Shown here piece after piece: positions 18,191 to 29,079 of a stretch of 47,375 bases of DNA; the first letter of the stretch is position 1, and each line of letters starts with the position of its first letter. The stretch lies in NCBI GenBank assembly GCA_026785885.1, contig JAJAZC010000127.1:1-47375 (forward strand), in the 5' to 3' direction. The stretch comes from Rubrivivax sp. Lineage in GTDB: Bacteria > Pseudomonadota > Gammaproteobacteria > Burkholderiales > Burkholderiaceae_C. Below the pieces are notes generated by a model that was given only the letters and a program-made list of their open reading frames with translations, had not been told where the DNA came from and searched no databases. A program made the position numbers and the translations under genes.

Positions 18191-19348
18191 ATGAGCCCCG
18201 AGCCCGCCAACGCCAGCCCTGCAGATGAACGTCTGGCGCTGTCCGAGAAGACCAGCCGCACCGACGACCAGCGCATCCGCAACGTCACGCCGCTGCCACC
18301 CCCGGAGCATCTGATCCGCTTTTTTCCGATCGCCGGCACGCCGGTGGAAGCGTTGATCCAGGACACGCGCAGCGCCATCCGCCGCATCATGGCCGGCAGC
18401 GGTGGCGAAAGCAGCGCGGGCAGCGACCGGCTGCTGGTGATCATCGGCCCGTGCTCGATCCACGACCCGGCAGCGGCGCTGGAATACGCACGCCGGCTCA
18501 AGGCCCTGCGCACGCAGCACGCAGCCGAGCTGGAGATCGTGATGCGCGTGTACTTCGAAAAGCCGCGCACCACGGTGGGCTGGAAGGGCCTCATCAACGA
18601 CCCGTATCTCGACGAGAGCTACCGCATCCACGAAGGCCTGCGCATTGCGCGCCAGCTGCTGGTGGACATCAACCGGCTGGGCGTGCCGGCGGGCAGCGAG
18701 TTCTTGGACGTCATCAGCCCGCAGTACATCGGCGACCTGATCGCCTGGGGCGCCATCGGTGCACGCACGACAGAGTCGCAGGTGCACCGTGAACTGGCCT
18801 CGGGCTTGTCGGCGCCGGTGGGCTTCAAGAACGGCACCGACGGCAACATTCGCATCGCCACCGACGCCATCCAGGCCGCGGCGCGGCCGCATCACTTTTT
18901 ATCGGTGCACAAGAACGGCCAGGTGGCCATCGTGCAGACCGAGGGCAACGGTGATTGCCACGTCATCCTGCGTGGCGGCAAGGCGCCCAACTACGACGCC
19001 ACGAGCGTCGCTGCGGCCTGCGCCGAGATCGAAGCCGCCAAGCTGCCGTGCCGGCTGATGATCGACGCCAGCCACGCCAACAGCAGCAAGCAGCACCAGC
19101 GCCAGATCGAAGTCATGCGCGATGTCGGCGCGCAAATCGCCGGCGGCAACCGCTGCATCTTCGGCGTCATGGTGGAAAGCCATCTGCACGACGGCGCGCA
19201 GAAGTTCAGCCCCGGCAAAGACGATCCAGCGCAGCTGGCCTATGGCCGCAGCATCACCGACGCGTGCATCGGTTGGGACGACAGCGTCGGCTTGCTGCAA
19301 GGCCTGGCCGACGCGGTGGCCGCCCGGCGGGCCGGACGGCCCAGCTAA
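18191..19348 (+). CDS. 3-deoxy-7-phosphoheptulonate synthase, class I (AroG/F/H family)
   Basis: LLVIIGPCSIHDPAAALEYARRL...MRVYFEKPRTTVGWKGLINDPYLDESYRIHEGLRIARQLL...SEFLDVISPQYIGDLIAWGAIGARTTESQVHRELASGLS. Confidence 0.95.
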   Translation: MSPEPANASPADERLALSEKTSRTDDQRIRNVTPLPPPEHLIRFFPIAGTPVEALIQDTRSAIRRIMAGSGGESSAGSDRLLVIIGPCSIHDPAAALEYARRLKALRTQHAAELEIVMRVYFEKPRTTVGWKGLINDPYLDESYRIHEGLRIARQLLVDINRLGVPAGSEFLDVISPQYIGDLIAWGAIGARTTESQVHRELASGLSAPVGFKNGTDGNIRIATDAIQAAARPHHFLSVHKNGQVAIVQTEGNGDCHVILRGGKAPNYDATSVAAACAEIEAAKLPCRLMIDASHANSSKQHQRQIEVMRDVGAQIAGGNRCIFGVMVESHLHDGAQKFSPGKDDPAQLAYGRSITDACIGWDDSVGLLQGLADAVAARRAGRPS

Positions 19349-19360
19349 GGAGGCGTGGCA

Positions 19361-19500
19361 CTCCTTCTCGATCGGCCGCGCTGAACCGCGTGCCAGTCCG
19401 TTTCAATCGGCCGCGGTAAAACGCGCGGCGGTCCGTTTCAATCGGCCGCGTTAAAAGGCGCGCCAGTCCGCTTAAATCGGCCGCGCTAAAAGGCGCGGCC
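19361..19500. repeat. 35-bp tandem repeat, 4 units, overlapping the 3' end of the minus-strand gene
   Basis: 19361-19395, 19396-19430, 19431-19465, 19466-19500; consensus gtccgtttcaatcggccgcgntaaaaggcgcgncn; the last unit contains the stop codon of the 19486-22467 gene. Confidence 0.88.
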
Positions 19501-22467
19501 GAGGGTCAAATAACCGCGAGTGTCCTTGCGCCCATCCAGCGCCCGCGCCATGCCAACGCGCAGTTGCAGGCCCAAGGCATAAAACAGCTTGGTTTCGCCC
19601 AGCAGCTCGACACCGACCGCGCGCTGCCAGCCGGCGCCGGCCACGGAGCCCGCACCGAAGGCGCGCCCGGCTTCGACGAACATGGTGGCCGAAAGGCGGT
19701 TGATGCCCAGCGCCGGCACCATCGCGTGGCGGTCGATGTCCAGCAGCGGCGTGCGCCACTCCAGCGATGCCACACGCGCGTTGGCACCGCGCAGTGCGGC
19801 TTCGTCACCGCGGTAGCCACGCAGGGCCAGGTTGCGCTCGTTGAGCACGGGGCCGAACTGCAGCACCTCGTCGATGGCGCCGCCGAGCTGGAAGGGCTCT
19901 GTGCGGCCGCGGGCGCGCGCTTCGGTGTAGCGCAGCGCCAGCACGCTGCGGCCCAGCGGGAGGTAGCCGCGCACATCGCCGCGCAGCACCGTACCGTCGT
20001 AACGCAGCGCGTCGTTGCCGGCCAGCGGCTCGTAACTTTCGATCAACAACCCGGCGTGCCAGCCGCGGTTGCGGCCTTCGGAATACCAATCGTCGTTGCT
20101 GGTGTCGATGTCGATCAGCGCCGCCACCAGGCGCTCGTCGCGGCGGCGTGTCGTGGTGGCCGGGGTGGTTGCATTCCGCAGGTCTACGCGGTCGGTCCAG
20201 TCGGCCGCGGCGCCCAGGCCCAGCACGATGCGGCGCTCGACGCGCAGGATCGGCAGGCGGCTCAACCACTGCAGCCGCGTGTTGCGGTCGTAGACGGTGG
20301 TGGTGTCCTCACCGCCGCTGGTGGTCCAGGCGCGGGCGTTCAGTTCGCGCGCGAGCGACAGGCCGTGGTTGCCGACGAAAAGATATTCCAGGCTGCCGAT
20401 GGGCTCGCGTTGCGAGGTCTCCCACATTGCCAGCGCAGCGTAGCGGTGCCAGCCCAAAGCGTCGCCGCCCGAGGTGCTGGCGCCGAAGGCCGTCAGCCCG
20501 CGGTCAGCCACCGCGGCCGGGAACCAGGAGCGTGGGTAAACCGAGCGCAGCGCCGAGTAGTCGCGCGCCTGGCCGAGCACCGGTGTGGCCGCGTCGTCGC
20601 GCAGCGCAGGGGCGCCCGGCGCTGCGCCATCCACCGCAGGCTGCGTTGCCAGCACCGCAGGCACCGTCTGCAACACCACCGGCTGCGCCAGGCGCTGCAG
20701 CAACACACCACCCGGCGCGATGACAACGCTGGCCAACGCGCCGTCAGCGCTGCTGCCGGCGTGCGTCAACACCGCCGTGTGGCTGTGCGTCAGCCGCTGC
20801 AACTGCGCGCCCTGCAGGCGCCAGACGTTGGGCACGCCGCCTTCGGCGATCACCATCTCCAGGCCGGCAGCGCCGTGGCGCAGGGCCTGGATGGGTTGGC
20901 TGCGGCGCACCAGTTCTCGCAGCGCTGCTACGGGCTCCACCAAGGGCAGCGCTGCTGCGGGCTGCAGTACGCCAAGCGCTGGTGCGGGCTCCATTACGCG
21001 CGGCGCCGCTGCGGGCTGCAGCACATCGATCTGCAGCACACGCCAGTCGGAACCGCGTCGCGTGATGACGGCCACCGTGCGGCCATCGGGCGCAGCGGCC
21101 AGGTCGATGAGATCCGTGTCGTCCTGCGGCGCCAGTAGCTCGCGCTGCACGGCGCCGTTGCCGTCCAGCGCCACCAGCCGCGTGCGGCCGGCCTGCAGCT
21201 GCAGCGCCAGCAGCGTGTCGCCGGCATCGACCGCGCGGCGCATGTGCGCACACCGGGTCAGCGGCTTCAGCGTGTTGCCCTCCAGCCGGTGCAGGTCATA
21301 GGCGTAGTAGTGCTTGTCGCAGATGTCGGGCTGCGCGATCAGCACACGGCCGTCGGCCGACACGTCGATGCGCGCGCCGCGGTTGACCCGCGCGACCGGT
21401 GTGCGCGTACCGTCGGCTGCCACCCGCATCAGTTGCGTGCCGCTCAACCCGTCTTCGACCACCGCCAGCCAGCCGCCGCCGGCTGCAGCAGTGGCCGGCA
21501 AAGCCGCCACGCTGCCGATGTTGAACAGCGGTCCGGCCAGTGTTGTGCCCACGGACTCGGGTGTGCTGCGGATGGGCGCGGCACGGGTGTCGACCTGCTG
21601 CGTCAGATCAGCCAGAAACTCGTCCCACAGCGTGTCCATCGTGCGGCCGGTGGCGGCCCACGGCACACTGTGCAGGCGCGGCACGATGTTGCCGCTGTAC
21701 TGCTCGACCAGTGCCGTCGGCTTGTCGGCGCCATAGCGGCGCGACAGGAATTCCATGAAGTAGGCGCCGTACAGGTACTGCTTGTTCACCGGCAGCGTGC
21801 GGCCATCGGAATTCAACTCTGCGAGCGATAGGAAACCGCGGCTGCGCTCAGCGCGCAGCCAGGCCTCGAACCACGGGCCCTGCAGGCGGCCGTGGCCGCG
21901 AGCCGGGTCGCTTTCGTACAGCACCGCCAGGCCTTCGAGCATCCAGTTGGGCTGGAACAGATTCGGGATGAACCACGGCACGTTGCCGAAGATGGTCTGC
22001 AGCACGCGCGGCACACCGCGCACCTTGTCCAGGTGCACGACGTGCGCGAACTCGTGCACCAGCAGCAGATCCAGCCAGACCTGGTTGGTCAGCAGCTCGC
22101 CTTCGTCGGGCGGCGCCAGAAACACGCCGATCAGGTTGAAGGGCAGCGGTGTCGTGAAGCCGTTGGCCTGATCGACCTCGTTGTAGACCACGATCTCGGT
22201 GCGGCCGCGCGGCTGCCACTGCAGCGCCTGCGTGACGCGCGGCCAGGCCGCTTCAGCAGCCCGCGCCACGGCTTCGGCCTGCGTGCGCTGCACGCTGCGG
22301 TAGTGCACGCGGAAATGCGCGCTGTCGGCACTGGACCAGGGCTGCCGCGGGTCGGCCAGCAGCTGCGCGCGGGCGGGTGCAGCGGCCAACAGCAGCTGTC
22401 CTGCCAGCACCCAGGCGCACAACAACAGCAACGGCATCCAGGTGCGCCTGGCGTGAGCAAACGGCAT
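19486..22467 (-). CDS. Large predicted outer-membrane protein: signal peptide, MA-like HExxH metallopeptidase domain, TolB-like beta-propeller, Omp85/TamA-like barrel
   Basis: Signal peptide ...LLLAAAPARAQ; LLLVHEFAHVVHLDKVRG...WMLEGLAVLYESD; mid-region with SADGRVLIAQPDI/APDGRTVAVITRRG propeller motifs; C-terminus FQLGGAIDEVLQFGPVLNERNLALRGYRGDEAALRG...ATMFVEAGRAF...LGRAF ends in Phe. Confidence 0.85.
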   Translation of the reverse strand: MPFAHARRTWMPLLLLCAWVLAGQLLLAAAPARAQLLADPRQPWSSADSAHFRVHYRSVQRTQAEAVARAAEAAWPRVTQALQWQPRGRTEIVVYNEVDQANGFTTPLPFNLIGVFLAPPDEGELLTNQVWLDLLLVHEFAHVVHLDKVRGVPRVLQTIFGNVPWFIPNLFQPNWMLEGLAVLYESDPARGHGRLQGPWFEAWLRAERSRGFLSLAELNSDGRTLPVNKQYLYGAYFMEFLSRRYGADKPTALVEQYSGNIVPRLHSVPWAATGRTMDTLWDEFLADLTQQVDTRAAPIRSTPESVGTTLAGPLFNIGSVAALPATAAAGGGWLAVVEDGLSGTQLMRVAADGTRTPVARVNRGARIDVSADGRVLIAQPDICDKHYYAYDLHRLEGNTLKPLTRCAHMRRAVDAGDTLLALQLQAGRTRLVALDGNGAVQRELLAPQDDTDLIDLAAAPDGRTVAVITRRGSDWRVLQIDVLQPAAAPRVMEPAPALGVLQPAAALPLVEPVAALRELVRRSQPIQALRHGAAGLEMVIAEGGVPNVWRLQGAQLQRLTHSHTAVLTHAGSSADGALASVVIAPGGVLLQRLAQPVVLQTVPAVLATQPAVDGAAPGAPALRDDAATPVLGQARDYSALRSVYPRSWFPAAVADRGLTAFGASTSGGDALGWHRYAALAMWETSQREPIGSLEYLFVGNHGLSLARELNARAWTTSGGEDTTTVYDRNTRLQWLSRLPILRVERRIVLGLGAAADWTDRVDLRNATTPATTTRRRDERLVAALIDIDTSNDDWYSEGRNRGWHAGLLIESYEPLAGNDALRYDGTVLRGDVRGYLPLGRSVLALRYTEARARGRTEPFQLGGAIDEVLQFGPVLNERNLALRGYRGDEAALRGANARVASLEWRTPLLDIDRHAMVPALGINRLSATMFVEAGRAFGAGSVAGAGWQRAVGVELLGETKLFYALGLQLRVGMARALDGRKDTRGYLTLGRAF

Positions 22468-22705
22468 TAGGAACTCCTCAAACGGCAGTCCGCTCGCCGC
22501 CCGGCGGTATTTCACCACCGGCCAAGCCGCCGGGCGGCAGCGGCTGGCGCTGTTGCAAGCGGACACCGGCCACACGGCCACCCGCATGGACAGCGGCACA
22601 CAAACATGCTTGCGCGGCAGTAGCTGCAGCAGCGTCAGCGTGCGGCTCGGGCAGGCTGGCATGCAGAATCAGCGCCTGAGCCGACACCGCACCAGCCACA
22701 CCCAC

Positions 22706-23434
22706 ATGATCGACGTTCCGACCCTGCAGACGCAGCCCGCGTCCAAGATCCACCTCATCGGCGGCGAGAAGGGAGGCGTCGGCAAATCGGTGATGGCGCG
22801 CCTGTTGGCGCAGTACTTCATCGACCACGACTGGCCCTTCGTCGGCTACGACACCGACCGCTCGCACGGCGCGCTGCTGCGCTTTTATTCCGGCTACGCC
22901 AGCCCCGTGCTGGTGGACAGTTACGAGGCGCTGGACAACATCATCGAAAGCGCGGTCGACCAGCCCGGGCGTCGCGTGCTCGTCGACCTGGCGGCGCAGA
23001 CGCACGAGCCGCTGGTGCGCTGGATGGACGAGTCGGGCGTGCTGGACATGGCCGACCTGTCGGCCATCACGCTGCAGTACTGGCACGTGATGGACGCCGG
23101 GCGCGATTCGGTCGATCTGCTGCAGCGCCTGCTGGACCGCTTCGGCCAGCGGCTGCACTACGTGCTGGTGTGCAACGCGCTGCGCGGCGACGACTTCACC
23201 ATGCTCGAACGCTCGGGCCAACTGGACCGCGCGGTGGGCCTGGGCGCCAAGGTCGTGCACATCCGCCGCCTGCACGACACGGTGATGCAGAAGATCGACG
23301 CACGCAACGCCAGCTTCTGGTCAGCCGGGCACGTCAGCGGTGTCGAAGGGCCAGGGCTCGGGCTGATGGAGCGGCAGCGACTGAAGATGTGGCTGCATGC
23401 GGCGTACGCGGAGATTGCGAAGGCGGATGCGTAG
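22706..23434 (+). CDS. Orphan MinD/ParA-like P-loop ATPase
   Basis: IHLIGGEKGGVGKSVMARLLAQYFIDHDWPFVGYDTDRSHGALLRFY...RRVLVDLAAQTHEPLVRWMDE (deviant Walker A). Confidence 0.85.
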   Translation: MIDVPTLQTQPASKIHLIGGEKGGVGKSVMARLLAQYFIDHDWPFVGYDTDRSHGALLRFYSGYASPVLVDSYEALDNIIESAVDQPGRRVLVDLAAQTHEPLVRWMDESGVLDMADLSAITLQYWHVMDAGRDSVDLLQRLLDRFGQRLHYVLVCNALRGDDFTMLERSGQLDRAVGLGAKVVHIRRLHDTVMQKIDARNASFWSAGHVSGVEGPGLGLMERQRLKMWLHAAYAEIAKADA

Positions 23435-23705
23435 CAATAGGCGGAAGCCGGGCGGCAAGTCGCGCGGCAGCCAATGGCGATCGAAAGCGACCCTGCGTGC
23501 GCGAGGAAACCGAAGATCCCGTTTGCTTTGCTGCCGCATGAACTGTCACCAGTCCGACGCTGGCAATCAAGGCACTGCAAGGCCTTGAATTAGGGGTCGA
23601 ACTCAGAGCGACCTTCAGACGTTTCGGCCGATGGGTGGCTTACGAGCAAACGTAGAGACTTCGAGTGCTGATTGGCGCGCCTGAAAACGCTCTACAAGCA
23701 ACCAT

Positions 23706-23721
23706 GCAAATTGGAATTTGC
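23706..23721. promoter_or_regulatory. Perfect palindrome GCAAATT-GG-AATTTGC just upstream of the S8 peptidase start
   Basis: 7-bp arms with 2-nt spacer, 2 nt before ATG 23724. Confidence 0.55.
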
Positions 23722-23723
23722 AG

Positions 23724-26630
<2,907 letters not shown>

Positions 26631-26696
26631 GGTGCAAGACCAGCCGCTTGGAAATGCGGCTTGTCCTCGCCCACTCGCAGCGGCTCCACTTGCACC
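26631..26696 (+). terminator. Nested inverted repeats after the S8 peptidase gene (GGTGCAAG...CTTGCACC; AGCCGC...GCGGCT)
   Basis: 26631-26638 complementary to 26689-26696; inner hairpin AGCCGC-ttggaaat-GCGGCT. Confidence 0.4.
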
Positions 26697-26707
26697 GCGG
26701 CGATAGG

Positions 26708-26750
26708 CGGCTGCATGACGTGCTGGCGTGCAACGAGCTGCGCGGCGACG
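26708..26750 (+). pseudogene. Short relic matching the orphan ParA-like gene
   Basis: CGGCTGCATGACGTGCTGGCGTGCAACGAGCTGCGCGGCGACG matches 23150-23192 with 4 mismatches in 43; encodes RLHDVLACNELRGD versus RLHYVLVCNALRGD. Confidence 0.7.
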
Positions 26751-26763
26751 GGGCAGCCGTAGC

Positions 26764-27339
26764 TCAATCTTCACCGCGCAACAGCTTCTCGCTGCGCCAG
26801 TAAACATCATCCCCGCCCAGCCCATCCAGATTGGCGCGGTTGAGCACGCGGGCCAGCACGAACAGCAGGTCGCTCAAGCGATTGAGGTATTGCCGCGGTG
26901 CTTCGTTGACCGGCTCGGTGGCGGCCAGTGCCACCAGCGCGCGCTCGGCGCGGCGCGCCACGGTACGGCTCACGTGGGCCAGCGCGGCGCTGCGCGTACC
27001 GGCCGGCAGAATGAATTCCTTGAGCCGCGGCAAAGCGGCGTTGTGCTCGGCCAGCGCTTCGTCCAGGCGCAGCACCGCGTCGGTCTTGAGCAGTGCGTAG
27101 CCGGGGATCGACAGCTCACCGCCCAGGTTGAACAGCTCGTGCTGGATGACCACCACCAGCTCCCGGATGCCGTCCGGCAGCGGCTCGGCCAGCAGTACGC
27201 CGAGGCTGGAGTTCAGCTCGTCGATATCGCCCATGGCGCACACGCGCAGGTGGTCCTTGGGCACGCGGGTGCCGTCGCCCAGGCCCGTGCTGCCGTCGTC
27301 TCCGGTGCGGGTGGCAATTTGCGTCAGGCGGTTGCTCAT
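26764..27339 (-). CDS. PduO-type cob(I)yrinic acid a,c-diamide adenosyltransferase
   Basis: MSNRLTQIATRTGDDGSTGLGDGTRVPKDHLRVCAMGDIDELNSSLG...RTVARRAERALVAL...YLNRLSDLLFVLARVLNR. Confidence 0.95.
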   Translation of the reverse strand: MSNRLTQIATRTGDDGSTGLGDGTRVPKDHLRVCAMGDIDELNSSLGVLLAEPLPDGIRELVVVIQHELFNLGGELSIPGYALLKTDAVLRLDEALAEHNAALPRLKEFILPAGTRSAALAHVSRTVARRAERALVALAATEPVNEAPRQYLNRLSDLLFVLARVLNRANLDGLGGDDVYWRSEKLLRGED

Positions 27340-27436
27340 GGCGTACGGTGTTGGTTCGGAAGGCCGCGATTTGACCATTGGCCAGCGGCTTGGCCTACGA
27401 TGGTTGTCGACATTGCAGCCAGCGCCGCATCTGGCG

Positions 27437-27508
27437 TTTGCACACGCGCTGCATCAGTCTCTGTATGCGTTGCTGCATCAGTCGCAGCATCAGGCCACGC
27501 ACCGCGAA
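27437..27508 (+). repeat. Degenerate 12-nt-period repeat (ctgcatcagtct / ctgtatgcgttg / ctgcatcagtcg / cagcatcaggcc)
   Basis: Phased 12-mers immediately upstream of ATG 27518. Confidence 0.55.
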
Positions 27509-27517
27509 GGACCCGCC

Positions 27518-28939
27518 ATGAACGCACCCTTGCCCGACCACGTGCTGCCCCGCGTTGTGCAACGCCCGATGCCGCCGGCCATGCGCGCCGCGCTGCAGGC
27601 CCGCTTCGGCGAGCGCTGCAGCACAGCCGCCTCGGTGCGAGAGCAGCACGGCCGCGGCGAATCGGTCTACGACGCGCAGCCGCCGGAGGCCGTCGTCTTT
27701 TGCGAGAGCAACGACGATGTCGCCTTCATCGTGGCCCTGGCGCATGAACACGCGGTGCCGGTAATTCCGTATGGCACCGGCAGTTCGCTCGAAGGCCACC
27801 TGCTGGCCGTGCAGGGCGGCGTCAGCGTCGACGTGTCGCGCATGGACAGCGTGCTCAGCATCAACGCTGAGGACCTGACCGTCAGCGTGCAGGCCGGCGT
27901 GACGCGCGAGCAATTGAACCGCGAGATTCGCAGCACCGGCCTGTTCTTTCCCATCGACCCCGGCGCCAACGCCAGCCTGGGCGGCATGGCCGCCACACGC
28001 GCCAGCGGGACCAACGCCGTGCGCTACGGCACCATGCGCGAGAACGTGCTGGGCCTGACCGTGATCACCGCCACCGGCACGCTGGTGCACACCGGCACGC
28101 GGGCCAAGAAGAGCAGCGCCGGCTACGACCTGACGCGTTTGTTCGTCGGCAGCGAAGGCACGCTGGGGGTGATGACGGAGGTCACGCTGCGGCTGTATCC
28201 ACTGCCCGAGGCGGTGATGGCTGCGGTGTGCAACTTCCCGAGCATCGACGCCGCGGTGCAGACCACGATCCAGATCATCCAAATGGGCGTGCCGATCGCA
28301 CGCTGCGAGTTGCTGGACGCCAACGCGATCCGCGCCGTCAACCGGCACAGCAAGCTGACGCTGCACGAATCGCCGTTGCTGCTGATGGAGTTTCACGGCA
28401 GCGATGCCAGCGTCAAGGAGCAGGCCGAAACCGTGCAGGCGCTGGCCGCAGAACACGGCGGGCAGGCCTTCCAGTGGGCCAGCACGCCCGAAGAGCGCAC
28501 GCGCTTGTGGACCGCGCGCCACCAGAGTTACTTCGCGGCGCTGCAAATGCGGCCGGGCTGCCGCTGCCAGAGCAGCGACACCTGCGTGCCGATCTCGCGC
28601 CTGGCCGAGAGCATCAACGACAGCGTCGCGGAGGCCGAGGCCTCGGGCATCCCGTACTGGATCGTCGGCCACGTCGGCGACGGCAACTTCCACCTGAGCT
28701 ACCTGATGGACCCGGACGACGCACGCGAGATCGCCGAGGTCGAGCGGCTCAACGTGCAGATGGTGCAGCGGGCCTTGCGCCTGGGCGGCACCTGCAGCGG
28801 CGAACACGGCATCGGCCTGCACAAGATGGGCTACCTGCTCGAGGAGGCTGGCGTGGCTGCGGTGGACATGATGCGCAGCATCAAGCGCGCACTGGACCCG
28901 AAGAACATCATGAATCCGGGCAAGGTGTTCACCGCGTAG
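27518..28939 (+). CDS. FAD-linked oxidase, D-lactate dehydrogenase (cytochrome)-like / GlcD family
   Basis: VIPYGTGSSLEGHLLAVQGGVSVDVSRMD...FFPIDPGANASLGGMAATRASGTNAVRYGTMRENVLGL...GNFHLSYLMDP...GGTCSGEHGIGLHKMGYL...DPKNIMNPGKVF. Confidence 0.93.
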   Translation: MNAPLPDHVLPRVVQRPMPPAMRAALQARFGERCSTAASVREQHGRGESVYDAQPPEAVVFCESNDDVAFIVALAHEHAVPVIPYGTGSSLEGHLLAVQGGVSVDVSRMDSVLSINAEDLTVSVQAGVTREQLNREIRSTGLFFPIDPGANASLGGMAATRASGTNAVRYGTMRENVLGLTVITATGTLVHTGTRAKKSSAGYDLTRLFVGSEGTLGVMTEVTLRLYPLPEAVMAAVCNFPSIDAAVQTTIQIIQMGVPIARCELLDANAIRAVNRHSKLTLHESPLLLMEFHGSDASVKEQAETVQALAAEHGGQAFQWASTPEERTRLWTARHQSYFAALQMRPGCRCQSSDTCVPISRLAESINDSVAEAEASGIPYWIVGHVGDGNFHLSYLMDPDDAREIAEVERLNVQMVQRALRLGGTCSGEHGIGLHKMGYLLEEAGVAAVDMMRSIKRALDPKNIMNPGKVFTA

Positions 28940-29079
28940 CCGCCGGGGTCTGCATGACGTGACTGTCGTCCTGCTTGACGCCCGAAACCTCGCCGATGGT
29001 CTAGGCTGTGCCTAATCAACGACTCAGGGGGACAGCTTGCCTTTTGCATAGGACGAGGTTCAACCAATCAGGGCCTCAC

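Noticed and set aside
19361-19500. 35-bp tandem units considered as a CRISPR array
   Set aside because: Units are contiguous with no spacers and no cas genes are present; derived from a gene 3' end.
19564-21138. 524-aa plus-strand ORF inside the outer-membrane fusion gene
   Set aside because: Antisense shadow of the real minus-strand frame, which has a signal peptide, HExxH and barrel motifs.
27395-28822. 475-aa minus-strand ORF opposite the FAD oxidase
   Set aside because: Antisense shadow ORF.
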